A stretch of DNA of 64,000 nt from Terrabacter aerolatus. Its GTDB lineage: Bacteria > Actinomycetota > Actinomycetes > Actinomycetales > Dermatophilaceae. The DNA lies in contig NZ_BJYX01000006.1 in NCBI RefSeq assembly GCF_007991735.1, positions 62,001 through 126,000 on the forward strand. The letters run 5' to 3'. Both the position numbers and the translations under genes were made by a program. Shown here piece by piece: positions 25,786 through 34,010 of this stretch; position 1 is the stretch's first letter, and every line of letters starts with the position of its first letter. Below the pieces are notes generated by a model. The model searched no databases. It was not told where the DNA came from and saw only the letters and a list, made by a program, of their open reading frames with translations.

Positions 25786-26709
25786 ATGCGTGCCTTCACC
25801 GCCGCGGCCGTCCAGGTCGCCCCCGTCCCGGCCCCGCTGAGCGCCGAGACGATCCGCACCAACCTCGAGACGTGCGTCGAGATGACGCGCCGCTGCGTCG
25901 AGGCCACCGGCGCCGAGCTCGTCGTCCTGCCCGAGACGGCGAGCACCGGCTTCACCCCGGGATGCTCCAAGGAGGAGCTCTGGGACCTCGTCACCGAGCT
26001 GCCGGGCGCGATGATCGAGCCGATCCAGGCCGTCGCGCGCGAGCTCGGAGTCCACGTCTGCTTCGGCACCTACGAGCGCGGCCCGGAGCGCGGCGTCGTC
26101 TACAACTCGTCGGTGCTCGTCGGACCGTCGGGCGACCTGCTCGGGACCTACCGCAAGACCCACCCGTTCTGCTCCGAGATCGTCACCGGCGGCGGGTGGG
26201 TCACGCCCGGCGACACGGTCACGGTGTGCGACACCGAGCTCGGCCGCATCGGCATGATCATCTGCTTCGACGGCGACTACCCCGAGCTGTCGCGCATCCA
26301 GGCCGTGCAGGGCGCCGAGGTGATCTGCCGCCCGTCGGCGCTGCTGCGCTCCGCCGACATCTGGGACCTCACGTCGCGGGCGCGGGCCTACGACAACCAC
26401 GTCTACGTCATCGGCGCCAACGCCGTGGGGACCGACCCGGCCGGCGTGCTCTACTTCGGCAACTCGCACATCGTGACGCCGATCGGGCACATCGTGGCCA
26501 AGGCCGCGACGCATCCCGGCTGGGTCACCGCTCGGCTCGACCCGGCCGAGGCGCTGTCGTCGCTGACTCCGGGCTCGAACGTCGGCCAGGCCTTCGACCA
26601 CCTGCGCGACCGCAATCTCGACCTCATCCGCAACCACCGTGCCGAGCTCGAGGGCGCCGCGGAGACGTCGTTCCCGCACGCGCCGATCCACCGCGGCGAC
26701 GCCGGCTGA
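25786..26709 (+). CDS. Nitrilase-superfamily carbon-nitrogen hydrolase (amidase)
   Basis: 307-residue C-N hydrolase. The catalytic triad is complete: Glu50 (VVLPETAST), Lys124 (YRKTHPF) and Cys160 (GMIICFDGDYPEL). Members hydrolyse amides, N-carbamoyl compounds or nitriles; the sequence does not fix the substrate. It starts two bases after the coxG stop, so it is the last gene of the permease/Mo-hydroxylase run. In the proposed pathway it could hydrolyse the amide left after carbamoyl transfer (malonamate to malonate plus ammonia) or hydrolyse a ureido acid directly. Both are inference. Confidence 0.9.
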   Translation: MRAFTAAAVQVAPVPAPLSAETIRTNLETCVEMTRRCVEATGAELVVLPETASTGFTPGCSKEELWDLVTELPGAMIEPIQAVARELGVHVCFGTYERGPERGVVYNSSVLVGPSGDLLGTYRKTHPFCSEIVTGGGWVTPGDTVTVCDTELGRIGMIICFDGDYPELSRIQAVQGAEVICRPSALLRSADIWDLTSRARAYDNHVYVIGANAVGTDPAGVLYFGNSHIVTPIGHIVAKAATHPGWVTARLDPAEALSSLTPGSNVGQAFDHLRDRNLDLIRNHRAELEGAAETSFPHAPIHRGDAG

Positions 26710-26726
26710 CGCTCCGGGCTGCGCCG

Positions 26727-26819
26727 CCGACCGACGACCGTTGGTCGACCTCCCGTGTCGTCGGCGGCGCGTCGGCCGGCGTGTCCCGGCACGCGTCGCA
26801 CCAACGGTCGTCCGTCGGC
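26727..26819. repeat. 95-bp inverted-repeat element, copy A
   Basis: Left arm at 26727-26746 contains GACGACCGTTGGT and the right arm at 26800-26819 is its complement (ACCAACGGTCGTC...), pairing over about 20 bases with one mismatch. It occupies most of the gap between the amidase gene and the convergent regulator gene. Two further copies lie at 56383-56476 and 57426-57520. Confidence 0.85.
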
Positions 26820-26860
26820 GTCCCGGCTCAGCGCGGCGACCCGGGCACGGCCATGCCGCC

Positions 26861-27211
26861 TCAGCCGCCACCGGCCTCGAAGCGCCGGAGCAGCTCCCGG
26901 ATCGCGGCCATCTCCTCGTCGAGGGCCCGACGTCCGGAGCGCGTGATGGTGACCCAGGTGCGCGGCCGCTTGCCCGCATAGCCCTTCTCGACGTGGACGA
27001 GCCCGCTGCCGGCGAGGACCTCGATGTGGCGGCCGAGGTTGCCGTCGGTGAGCTGGAGCAGCTTCTTGAGGTAGGTGAAGTCGGCCTTCTCCGTCTCGGC
27101 CAGCACGGCGAGGATGCCGAGGCGGGCCTTCTGGTGCACGACGTCGTCGAGCCCGCTCGTCGGGTGCGGCTCGGCGGCGTCAGGCGCCGGTGGAGGCGTC
27201 GCGGCCGTCAC
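26861..27211 (-). CDS. Winged-helix transcriptional regulator
   Basis: 116-residue regulator with a winged-helix domain of the short stand-alone type. RLGILAVLAETEKADFTYLKKLLQLTDGNLGRHIEVLAGSGLV forms the helix-turn-helix region (quoted only as a landmark between residues 30 and 75), and a GKRPRTWVTITRSGR wing follows. The GTG at 27211 overlaps the stop of the upstream membrane-protein gene (GTGA), so the two form an operon. A palindrome in the promoter of that operon (28030-28046) is a probable binding site, which would make the system self-regulated. The signal is unknown. Confidence 0.85.
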   Translation of the reverse strand: MTAATPPPAPDAAEPHPTSGLDDVVHQKARLGILAVLAETEKADFTYLKKLLQLTDGNLGRHIEVLAGSGLVHVEKGYAGKRPRTWVTITRSGRRALDEEMAAIRELLRRFEAGGG

Positions 27212-27987
27212 GGGGACGGCGCCGGCGTGGTCGGCGTGGCCGGAGGAGCGATGGCTCGGGAGCGGTGGGCACGCCATCCGACGACGAACATCGCGACACC
27301 GAGGATGACCTGGGCCGCGGTGTCACCCTTGCCGCCGACCGCGCTGACGACGTCGGTGGAGGCGCCGAGCAGGCCGAGCAGGTCGTAGAGGCGGTTGGCG
27401 AAGACGAAGAGGCCGGCCATGACCGTCACGACGCCGAAGGCCAGGATCCACAGGGCGAGCCGCAGGTTGTGCCGCCGCCACGCGATGAGCAGCAGCGCCA
27501 CCGCGATGAAGGCGCTCGGGGCGAGGAAGGTGAGGATCGTGAGCGGCGGCCACATCGGCAGGAGCAGACCGCTGTAGGCGAACAGGACGTAGACGCCGAC
27601 GGCACCGGCGATCCAGGCCCCGGCACCCGACCCCACGCCGTGCCGGCGGCTGCGCCAACCGAACCAGACCCCGATGACGAGCAGTCCCACGGCGCCGACG
27701 GTGCCCCAGTAGCGGTCGACGAAGCTCGTGAAGGCCAGCTCGTCGGGAGTGGCGCTGCGGCTCTCGCCGGGGCCGAGGTCGTGGAACTCCACCCACTGCC
27801 CGATCTCGTTGAGCACGGCGGCCCCGACCGTCAACGGACCGAGCACGAGGAGCGGGATCGCGACCCCCTGCTGGTCGGCGCGCGCCGTGCGTCGCACCTG
27901 CTCGGTGCGCGAGAGCAGCTCCCGGGCCTCGTCGGGGTCCAGTCGGGGTGTGCTGCTCGTCGGGTCCGGCTGGTTCGTCTCGTTCAC
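27208..27987 (-). CDS. Multi-pass membrane protein, partner of the winged-helix regulator
   Basis: 259-residue integral membrane protein. The N-terminal 45 residues are polar with a DPDEARELLSRTEQVRRTARADQ segment. Five to six hydrophobic helices follow, then a short Pro-rich tail. The GTG at 27987 has a strong GAGGAGG ribosome binding site. Pairs of a small winged-helix regulator and a membrane protein of this kind are common in actinobacteria and often of unknown role. No catalytic motif is visible. Co-expression with the regulator is shown by the four-base overlap. Confidence 0.75.
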   Translation of the reverse strand: MNETNQPDPTSSTPRLDPDEARELLSRTEQVRRTARADQQGVAIPLLVLGPLTVGAAVLNEIGQWVEFHDLGPGESRSATPDELAFTSFVDRYWGTVGAVGLLVIGVWFGWRSRRHGVGSGAGAWIAGAVGVYVLFAYSGLLLPMWPPLTILTFLAPSAFIAVALLLIAWRRHNLRLALWILAFGVVTVMAGLFVFANRLYDLLGLLGASTDVVSAVGGKGDTAAQVILGVAMFVVGWRAHRSRAIAPPATPTTPAPSP

Positions 27988-28029
27988 GGCTGCCTCCTCG
28001 GTGGGAGCCCCCTGGCATCCCGTGCGAGC

Positions 28030-28059
28030 ACTCTGCATTGCAGAGTAGTCACGTGTCAA
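28030..28059 (-). promoter_or_regulatory. Promoter with palindromic operator for the membrane protein/regulator operon
   Basis: On the minus strand a perfect -35 hexamer TTGACA (28059-28054) is followed, about 8 bases later, by the palindrome ACTCTGCA-A-TGCAGAGT (28046-28030), which covers the spacer and -10 region. A bound repressor there would block RNA polymerase. The downstream gene pair includes a winged-helix regulator that is the likely ligand. Confidence 0.7.
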
Positions 28060-28086
28060 GAGTTCTCGGCCCTCGCGACTCACACG

Positions 28087-28644
28087 TCAGTCGTCAGGGG
28101 GCAGCACCATCGGCGCAGGAGCCGTCGTGGGCTCGGCGCCACGTCGCGCGCTCGACGTCCAGTCGTAGACCACCGAGGTCCGTAGCAGCACGTCAGGCAG
28201 CGAGCGGTTCTCGGCGCTGACCAGGACCCAGAAGAGCAGCACCGGGAACGCCACGCACAGCAGCGCCCGCAGCAGAGCGCGCACGAAACCGACACCGCCC
28301 GCCCCTTCCCCCACGACCCGCAGCCCGAGCAGCCGGTTGCCCACCGTGCGCCCCGTCGTCGCCCACGCCACCGTGAGGTATGCCGTGAGCACCCCGAGCG
28401 CGCAGACGAGCAGTCTCAGCCCGCCCGGGTCCGGGAAGCGGAACGACGCGGGACCGAGCACGAAGAGGGCACCGGACCACACGGCATACCCCAGCCCCAC
28501 GGCCGCGAACGCGACGACGAGGTCGACGGCTCCCGCAGTCGCCCGCGTGACGATGCCGGCACGGTGGCCCTGGACCGAACGCGCAGGCCCGGGGAGGACG
28601 ATGCGGGAGACGGGGCCGCGGCCGGGAGGGGGCGAGGTCGTCAC
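28087..28644 (-). CDS. RDD family membrane protein
   Basis: 185-residue protein with the RDD-family layout: an Arg/Asp region at the start of the first helix (RATAGAVDLVVAFAAVGLGYAVW, residues 28-50), a second helix near residue 70, the conserved TTGRTVGNRLLGLRVV stretch, and a last helix before NRSLPDVLLRTSVVYDW. RDD proteins are small membrane proteins, some reported to act as ion exchangers; no activity can be read here. The GTG at 28644 lies 11 bases after the stop of the nonapeptide-repeat protein, so they form an operon. The start is tentative because no clear ribosome binding site is seen. Confidence 0.82.
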   Translation of the reverse strand: MTTSPPPGRGPVSRIVLPGPARSVQGHRAGIVTRATAGAVDLVVAFAAVGLGYAVWSGALFVLGPASFRFPDPGGLRLLVCALGVLTAYLTVAWATTGRTVGNRLLGLRVVGEGAGGVGFVRALLRALLCVAFPVLLFWVLVSAENRSLPDVLLRTSVVYDWTSSARRGAEPTTAPAPMVLPPDD

Positions 28645-28655
28645 GGTGAGCCGGC

Positions 28656-29582
28656 TCAGACCGTCGTGCCGGGGATCACCGGGCGCACGGGCGCCTCCGC
28701 GCTCGGCAGGGCCGGTCCCGGCGTGCGGGGGCGACGGTGGAGCATCCGGTCGACGACGTGGGCGACCCGCTCGTCGGCACTGACTCCCTGCCACCGCACC
28801 TCGCGCAGGCTCTCGGAGGCCATCGCCCCCGAGGAGCTCTGGATGATGCCGGGCAGGTCGATCCCCTCGACGACGTACTCGGCGAGCGCGACGAGGTCGA
28901 GCCGCGCGACGACGGCGTCGAGGTCGAGCCTTGCGGCGATCGCGTCGATGTCGACGCGGTCGATGATCGCCCCGACGTCGACCCGCGCCACGACCTCGTC
29001 CACGTCGACCCGCTCGAGGATCGCCCCGACGTCGACCCGCGCCACCGCACGGTCCAGGTCCGCCCGCGCCACGACCTCGTCCACGTCGACCCGCTCGAGG
29101 ATCGCCCCGACGTCGACCCGCCGGACGACGGCGTCGACGTCCACGCGCTCGACCGCTCGGTCGAGGTCGACGGCACGCACGACCGCGTCGAGGTCGACGT
29201 GGTCGATGACGACGTCGGTCACGTCCACGAGGTCGAGCGCGACCTCGACCACCGCTGCCGCCACTCTGCGGGCCACCTCGAGCGTGCGACGGTTGAGGTC
29301 ACGCCGCCGCGAGCGCCCGCTCCGGAGCACGTCCTGCGACCAGTCAGCCTGCAGCGCGCGGTCGGCCAGACGGCTCACGGTCGCTGTCACCGGTCCCGTG
29401 ACGAGCCCCGCGAGAGCCCTGGTGACGAGGGCAGGCGGCCGGACGCGCTCGGCGGCACGCACCGCGACCTCGGCACCGACCGACGCGAGACCGAGGACCA
29501 GGTCGGCCACGTCAGCCGGGGTCAGGGGGTCGTACCGCGTGACGGCCCCACCCCCGTCCTCGTGCGCCGCCGTGCTCTCCAT
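28656..29582 (-). CDS. Nonapeptide-repeat protein
   Basis: 308-residue protein without a signal peptide. Residues 129-236 consist of 12 contiguous nine-residue repeats with the consensus VDVDAVVAR (V/L at 1, Asp at 2, V/L/I at 3, aliphatic at 6 and 7, Arg at 9). The upstream part (30-125) is helical and rich in Ala, Val and Arg. The tail is Pro-rich. The regular nine-residue period suggests a solenoid or a long amphipathic helix bundle. A block of about 50 bases is duplicated exactly 81 bp apart, so the array has grown recently. The gene precedes an RDD gene. Function unknown. The ATG at 29582 has GGGA upstream. Confidence 0.8.
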   Translation of the reverse strand: MESTAAHEDGGGAVTRYDPLTPADVADLVLGLASVGAEVAVRAAERVRPPALVTRALAGLVTGPVTATVSRLADRALQADWSQDVLRSGRSRRRDLNRRTLEVARRVAAAVVEVALDLVDVTDVVIDHVDLDAVVRAVDLDRAVERVDVDAVVRRVDVGAILERVDVDEVVARADLDRAVARVDVGAILERVDVDEVVARVDVGAIIDRVDIDAIAARLDLDAVVARLDLVALAEYVVEGIDLPGIIQSSSGAMASESLREVRWQGVSADERVAHVVDRMLHRRPRTPGPALPSAEAPVRPVIPGTTV

Positions 29583-29777
29583 GCGTCGTCCCATCACGCG
29601 CTGCGGCGCGGCCCGGGCGGGCGACGCCGATGACTCGTTCCACGCCCAGCATGCGTCCGACCCCTGCCGCCGGGCATCACCCTCGGCGAGTGAAGCCCGC
29701 CACGCCGCCGCGCCCTCGACCCAGCCTGAGGACCCGGTACCCGGTTCTGGTGAGGGTTGGCGCGGAACGGGGCAGGT

Positions 29778-29796
29778 GTTGGCAGCATGTGACAAC
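29778..29796. promoter_or_regulatory. Candidate cluster operator upstream of hyuA
   Basis: GTTGGCAGCATGTGACAAC is an imperfect inverted repeat (GTTGGCA / TGACAAC around a five-base centre), 35 bases before the hyuA ATG. Nearly the same sequence, with one extra base, lies before the carbamate kinase gene. There is no ribosome binding site before the hyuA ATG, so a leaderless transcript is possible. Confidence 0.55.
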
Positions 29797-29831
29797 GCCC
29801 GGTGACCGCCCGCGCCGGTTGAATCCTCACC

Positions 29832-31976
29832 ATGACAGCAGGCATCTCCCCCGGCCGCCGGATCCGCATCGGCATCGACACCGGCGGCACGTTCACCGAC
29901 GTCGTCGCCCTCGACGAGGACTCGGGCGAGCTCGTCACGACCAAGACGCCCTCGACGCCGAGCAACCCCGCCGACGGCTTCCTCACCGGCGTCCGCAAGG
30001 TCCTCGACCTCATGGGCGCGAGCGGCGACGACATCAGCGCCGTCTCGCACGGCACGACCGTCGCGACGAACAAGCTCCTCGAGGGCAAGGTGGAGGCGCT
30101 CGGCTTCGTCACGACGGAGGGCTACGAGTTCATCCTCGAGATCGCCCGTCAGGCCGTGCCCGACGGCTACGGCAACTCCTACTTCTGGGTCAAGCCCGCG
30201 CGCATCGTGCCGGCCGACTACGTCAAGACCGTCGGCGGCCGCCTGGACTTCGAGGGCAACGAGATCCGCCCGTTCGACGAGGAGCGCGCCGTCACCGTCG
30301 CCCGCTGGTTCAAGGAGCGGGGCATCACGACGATCGCCGTCTGCTTCCTGCACTCCTACGCCGACGACAGCCACGAGCTCGCCATGCGCGAGGTCCTGCG
30401 CCGCGAGCACCCCGGGGCCGTCGTCTCGATCAGCTCGGAGGTGCTGCGCGAGTACCGCGAGTACGAGCGCTCCATGACGACCCTCGTCGACGCCGCGGTC
30501 AAGCCCAACGTGTCGCGCTACGTCGCCAACATCCACCAGCGGCTCGACGAGTTCGTCGGCAGCAGCGAGAAGCTGCCCTTCTACATCATGAAGTCCAACG
30601 GCGGCGTGCTCTCCGCCGACGAGGTCGTGCACCAGCCGATCACGACGGTCCTCTCCGGACCTGCCGCCGGTGCACTCGGCGCCGGCCTCATCGCCGGCCG
30701 CGCCGGCTTCGACAAGGTCCTGACCTGCGACGGCGGCGGCACCTCGACCGACGTCTCCGTCGTCCTCGCCGGAGAGCCGACGCTGACGACCGAGGGCACC
30801 GTCGGTGCCTACCCGAGCAAGATCCCCATGATCGACGTCGTCACCGTGGGCGCCGGCGGCGGCTCCATCGCATGGATCTCCCCCGAGGGCTCGCTCAAGG
30901 TCGGACCCCAGTCCGCGGGCGCCGACCCCGGACCGCTCTGCTACGCCAAGGGCGGCACCGAGCCGACCATCACCGACGCGCACGTGACCCTCGGCCGCAT
31001 CCCCCCGCACCTGCTCGGCGGCGAGATCCCCCTCGACGTCGACGCTGCCCGGGCCGGGATCACCGAGCTCGCCGCGAGGCTCGGTCTCGACTTCGAGCGC
31101 TGCGCCACGGGCATCCTCGAGATCTCCGCATGGAACCAGGCCAACGCCCTGCGCCAGGTGAGCGTCAAGCGAGGTCTCGACGTGCGTGACTTCATGCTCG
31201 CCACCTTCGGCGGGTCCGGGTCGCTGCTCGCCTGCCGCCTCGTCGACATCCTCGGCCTCGCCGGCGTCGTCGTGCCGCAGAACCCCGGCAACGTCTCCGC
31301 CTTCGGCCTGCTCACCGTGGACGTCAAGAACGACTACGTCCAGACCGCCGTCTCTCGCCACGCCTCGCTCGACCACGCCGCGGTGCAGAAGACGTTCGAC
31401 GACCTGACGGCCAAGGCCGCGGGCGCCCTCGACGCCGAAGGCTTCCCGCGCGACAGCCACCGCTACACCCGCACCGTCGACCTGCGCTACTTCGGCCAGG
31501 CCTACGAGGTCCGCGTCGCCGCGCCCGAGGGCGACGTCGACGAGGCGTATGCCGCGGGCGTCGCGTCGCGCTTCCACGACGAGCACCGCGCCCTCTACGG
31601 CTACGACTTCCGCAGCGACCCGACGCAGCAGGTCGAGTGGGTCAACCTGCGCGTCACCGGCGTCGGGCCCATCACGCGCCCGGAGCTGCGCGAGCTCGCC
31701 GAGGCCACCGGCGCCGCCGACGTGCGCGAGCGGGCCCACCGGTCCGTCAGGCCGGTGTGCTTCGACGCCGAGACCGGCTACGTCGAGACCGACGTGTGGT
31801 GGCGTCCCGACCTCCTCGCCGGCGACACCATCGAGGGTCCGGCGATCGTCGAGGAGTTCGGCTCGACCGTGCCGGTCCACCCCGGCTTCGTCGTCCGTGT
31901 CGACACGCTCGGCAACCTCGTCATCACCAAGAGCGCCGACCAGACCACCGCCCCCACGACCGAGATGGAGGCCTGA
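29832..31976 (+). CDS. hyuA: Hydantoinase/oxoprolinase subunit A
   Basis: 714-residue HyuA-family protein with an actin/hexokinase-like ATPase fold. IGIDTGGTFTDVVALDEDSGEL at the N-terminus is the first phosphate-binding motif. Also present are VSHGTTVATNKLLEGK, LSGPAAGALGAGLIA, TCDGGGTSTDVSVV and GAGGGSIAWI. Together with subunit B these enzymes use ATP to open or carboxylate cyclic amides and ketones (hydantoin, oxoproline, acetophenone and acetone types); the exact substrate cannot be read from sequence. It begins an operon hyuA-hyuB-NmrA and carries in its upstream region the sequence shared with other cluster promoters. The following hyuB start is preceded by GGAGG within the end of hyuA. 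Confidence 0.93.
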   Translation: MTAGISPGRRIRIGIDTGGTFTDVVALDEDSGELVTTKTPSTPSNPADGFLTGVRKVLDLMGASGDDISAVSHGTTVATNKLLEGKVEALGFVTTEGYEFILEIARQAVPDGYGNSYFWVKPARIVPADYVKTVGGRLDFEGNEIRPFDEERAVTVARWFKERGITTIAVCFLHSYADDSHELAMREVLRREHPGAVVSISSEVLREYREYERSMTTLVDAAVKPNVSRYVANIHQRLDEFVGSSEKLPFYIMKSNGGVLSADEVVHQPITTVLSGPAAGALGAGLIAGRAGFDKVLTCDGGGTSTDVSVVLAGEPTLTTEGTVGAYPSKIPMIDVVTVGAGGGSIAWISPEGSLKVGPQSAGADPGPLCYAKGGTEPTITDAHVTLGRIPPHLLGGEIPLDVDAARAGITELAARLGLDFERCATGILEISAWNQANALRQVSVKRGLDVRDFMLATFGGSGSLLACRLVDILGLAGVVVPQNPGNVSAFGLLTVDVKNDYVQTAVSRHASLDHAAVQKTFDDLTAKAAGALDAEGFPRDSHRYTRTVDLRYFGQAYEVRVAAPEGDVDEAYAAGVASRFHDEHRALYGYDFRSDPTQQVEWVNLRVTGVGPITRPELRELAEATGAADVRERAHRSVRPVCFDAETGYVETDVWWRPDLLAGDTIEGPAIVEEFGSTVPVHPGFVVRVDTLGNLVITKSADQTTAPTTEMEA

Positions 31977-31977
31977 C

Positions 31978-34008
31978 ATGTGCTTCTCCTGCCAGACCGC
32001 GGCGACCCGCCTCGCCCCCGTCGACGCCGCCACCGGCTCACTGCACCCTGACGGCTCGGCCACCCACGACGGCGCCCCGGTGAACCCCGCAGGTCTCCCC
32101 ACGGCATACGAGCACGGCAACCGCCTGACGCCGGAGGGCAGCTCGGTCGACCCCATCCTCGTCGAGATCGTCGAGGGCACCCTCGCGAGCGTCGAGATGG
32201 AGGTCGAGACGGCCATCGCGCGCACGTCCCGCTCCCCCATGATCCGCGACGCGCACGACTTCCGCGCCGGCATCCACGACCGGCAGCTGCGCAAGCTGAC
32301 CGGCCGCTCCTACAGCGCGCTCGTGCACCCCATCGCCCGTGACTTCCCGCTGGCGGAGATGAGCGAGGGCGACGTCTTCTTCCACAACGACGTCTACGAG
32401 TCCGAGGGCGGCATCGGCCACCTGCCCGACCTCTGCGTCACCGTCCCGGTCTTCTCCGGCGGCGAGGTCGTCGCGTTCGTCCAGGCGTTCGGCCACCACG
32501 ACGACATCGGCGGCGCCGTGCCCGGATCGATGCCGAGCAACGCGCAGACGGTGTTCGAGGAGGGCCTGTCGGTCCCACCGATCAAGCTGTGGGACAAGGG
32601 AGTTCCCAACCAGGCGGCGCTGCGCATCATGACGCGCAACAGCCGCATGCCCGACAGCCTCGCGGCCGACCTCGACGCCGAGTGCTCGGCCTGCCTCATG
32701 GGCGCGCGTCGCCTCTCCGAGCTCTTCGAGCGCTACGGCCGCGACACCATCGAGGCCGCCTTCGACGCGATCCTCGACAAGACGACCGAGACCTACCGCC
32801 GCGAGATCCTCAGCAAGATCCCCGACGGCACCTACGTCTGGGAGGACTACGCCGAGCACGACGGCGTCGACGAGCCGATGCTGCACACGCAGCGGATCAC
32901 GCTGACGAAGGTTTCGACCGGCGGCCCCGGCCCCGGCGACGGAGGCCCCAAGCTCATCATCGACTTCACCGGCACCGCCAAGCAGGCCAAGGGCCCGATC
33001 AACCACTGCGGCGACTACGTCGGCGGCAACTTCCTCAAGAAGTGGCTCGCGCCGATCCTGCGCAACCTCGCCGACACCCCCGAGCGGATGGCCGAGCTCG
33101 ACGTCAACGAGGGCATCGTGCCCCTCATCGAGATGAAGTTCCCCGAGAAGGGGACGCTGCTCACGCCGATCTACCCCGCGCCGACCAACGCCCGCACGTT
33201 CGTCATCCTGCGCCTGCTCGGCGTGCTCGCCGGCGTCGTCGCCAAGGCCGTCGACGGCAAGATGCCCGCCGACCAGGAGACGATCCGCTACACCGGCGTC
33301 TACGGCAAGGACCGCGACGGCAACGACTACCTCATGCGCGAGGTGCTCGGCGGCGGCTCGGGTGGTCGCTACTACGCCGACGGCGAGGACACCATCCACG
33401 TCGTCCCCGACAGTCGCAACCTGCCGACCGAGTTCACCGAGAGCCGGTTCCCGTTCATCGTCGAGCGCCTCGGCCTCGCGGTCGACTCCGGCGGCGCGGG
33501 CCGCCACCGCGGCGGTCTCGGCTACGAGAAGCACATCCGGATGCTCAAGGACGCTCACTTCATGTCGATCGCCGACCGCTCGATCCTCGCCTGCTGGGGC
33601 GTCAAGGGCGGCAAGGCCGGCCGTCCCTTCGAGGTCACCGTCGACGTGGGCGGACCCGAGGAGCGCACCGTCGACGCCCTCGCCGACGCCGAGGTCGTCA
33701 AGGCCGGACAGGTGATCCGGATCCGGACCACGGGCGGTGGCGGTTGGGGCGACCCGCTCGAGCGTCCGTACGACGAGATCGAGCGCGACCTGCGCTGGGG
33801 CAAGGTCTCGTTCGACGGCGCGCGCCGCGACTACGGCGTCGTCGCGACCGGCGACCTCGACGAGCCGGTCATCGACGCGGCCGCGTCGGACGCCCTGCGC
33901 GAGCAGCTGCGCGCCGACCGTGCGGACGAGCAGCCGTTCTTCGACCGCGGTCCGGGCTACGCGACGCTCGCCGCGGGACAGACTGCGGCGGATGTCGACT
34001 GGGTCTGA
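31978..34008 (+). CDS. hyuB: Hydantoinase/oxoprolinase subunit B
   Basis: 676-residue HyuB-family protein, partner of HyuA. Family landmarks: ARTSRSPMIRDAHDFRAGIHD, FFHNDVYESEGGIGHLPD, AFGHHDDIGGAVPGSMP, and FPFIVERLGLAVDSGGAGRHRGG, then TTGGGGWGDPLERP. It is longer than usual at the N-terminus, adding about 55 residues that begin MCFSCQ, a CxxC pair at residues 2 and 5 that could bind metal. The ATG at 31978 has GGAGG upstream and begins one base after the hyuA stop. The substrate is unknown; a cyclic ureide related to the pyrimidine or hydantoin family would fit the cluster. Confidence 0.93.
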   Translation: MCFSCQTAATRLAPVDAATGSLHPDGSATHDGAPVNPAGLPTAYEHGNRLTPEGSSVDPILVEIVEGTLASVEMEVETAIARTSRSPMIRDAHDFRAGIHDRQLRKLTGRSYSALVHPIARDFPLAEMSEGDVFFHNDVYESEGGIGHLPDLCVTVPVFSGGEVVAFVQAFGHHDDIGGAVPGSMPSNAQTVFEEGLSVPPIKLWDKGVPNQAALRIMTRNSRMPDSLAADLDAECSACLMGARRLSELFERYGRDTIEAAFDAILDKTTETYRREILSKIPDGTYVWEDYAEHDGVDEPMLHTQRITLTKVSTGGPGPGDGGPKLIIDFTGTAKQAKGPINHCGDYVGGNFLKKWLAPILRNLADTPERMAELDVNEGIVPLIEMKFPEKGTLLTPIYPAPTNARTFVILRLLGVLAGVVAKAVDGKMPADQETIRYTGVYGKDRDGNDYLMREVLGGGSGGRYYADGEDTIHVVPDSRNLPTEFTESRFPFIVERLGLAVDSGGAGRHRGGLGYEKHIRMLKDAHFMSIADRSILACWGVKGGKAGRPFEVTVDVGGPEERTVDALADAEVVKAGQVIRIRTTGGGGWGDPLERPYDEIERDLRWGKVSFDGARRDYGVVATGDLDEPVIDAAASDALREQLRADRADEQPFFDRGPGYATLAAGQTAADVDWV

Positions 34009-34010
34009 GC

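Noticed and set aside
28875-29198. CRISPR array (regular 27-bp periodicity)
   Set aside because: The period is coding (nine residues), units are contiguous without unique spacers, and there are no cas genes.
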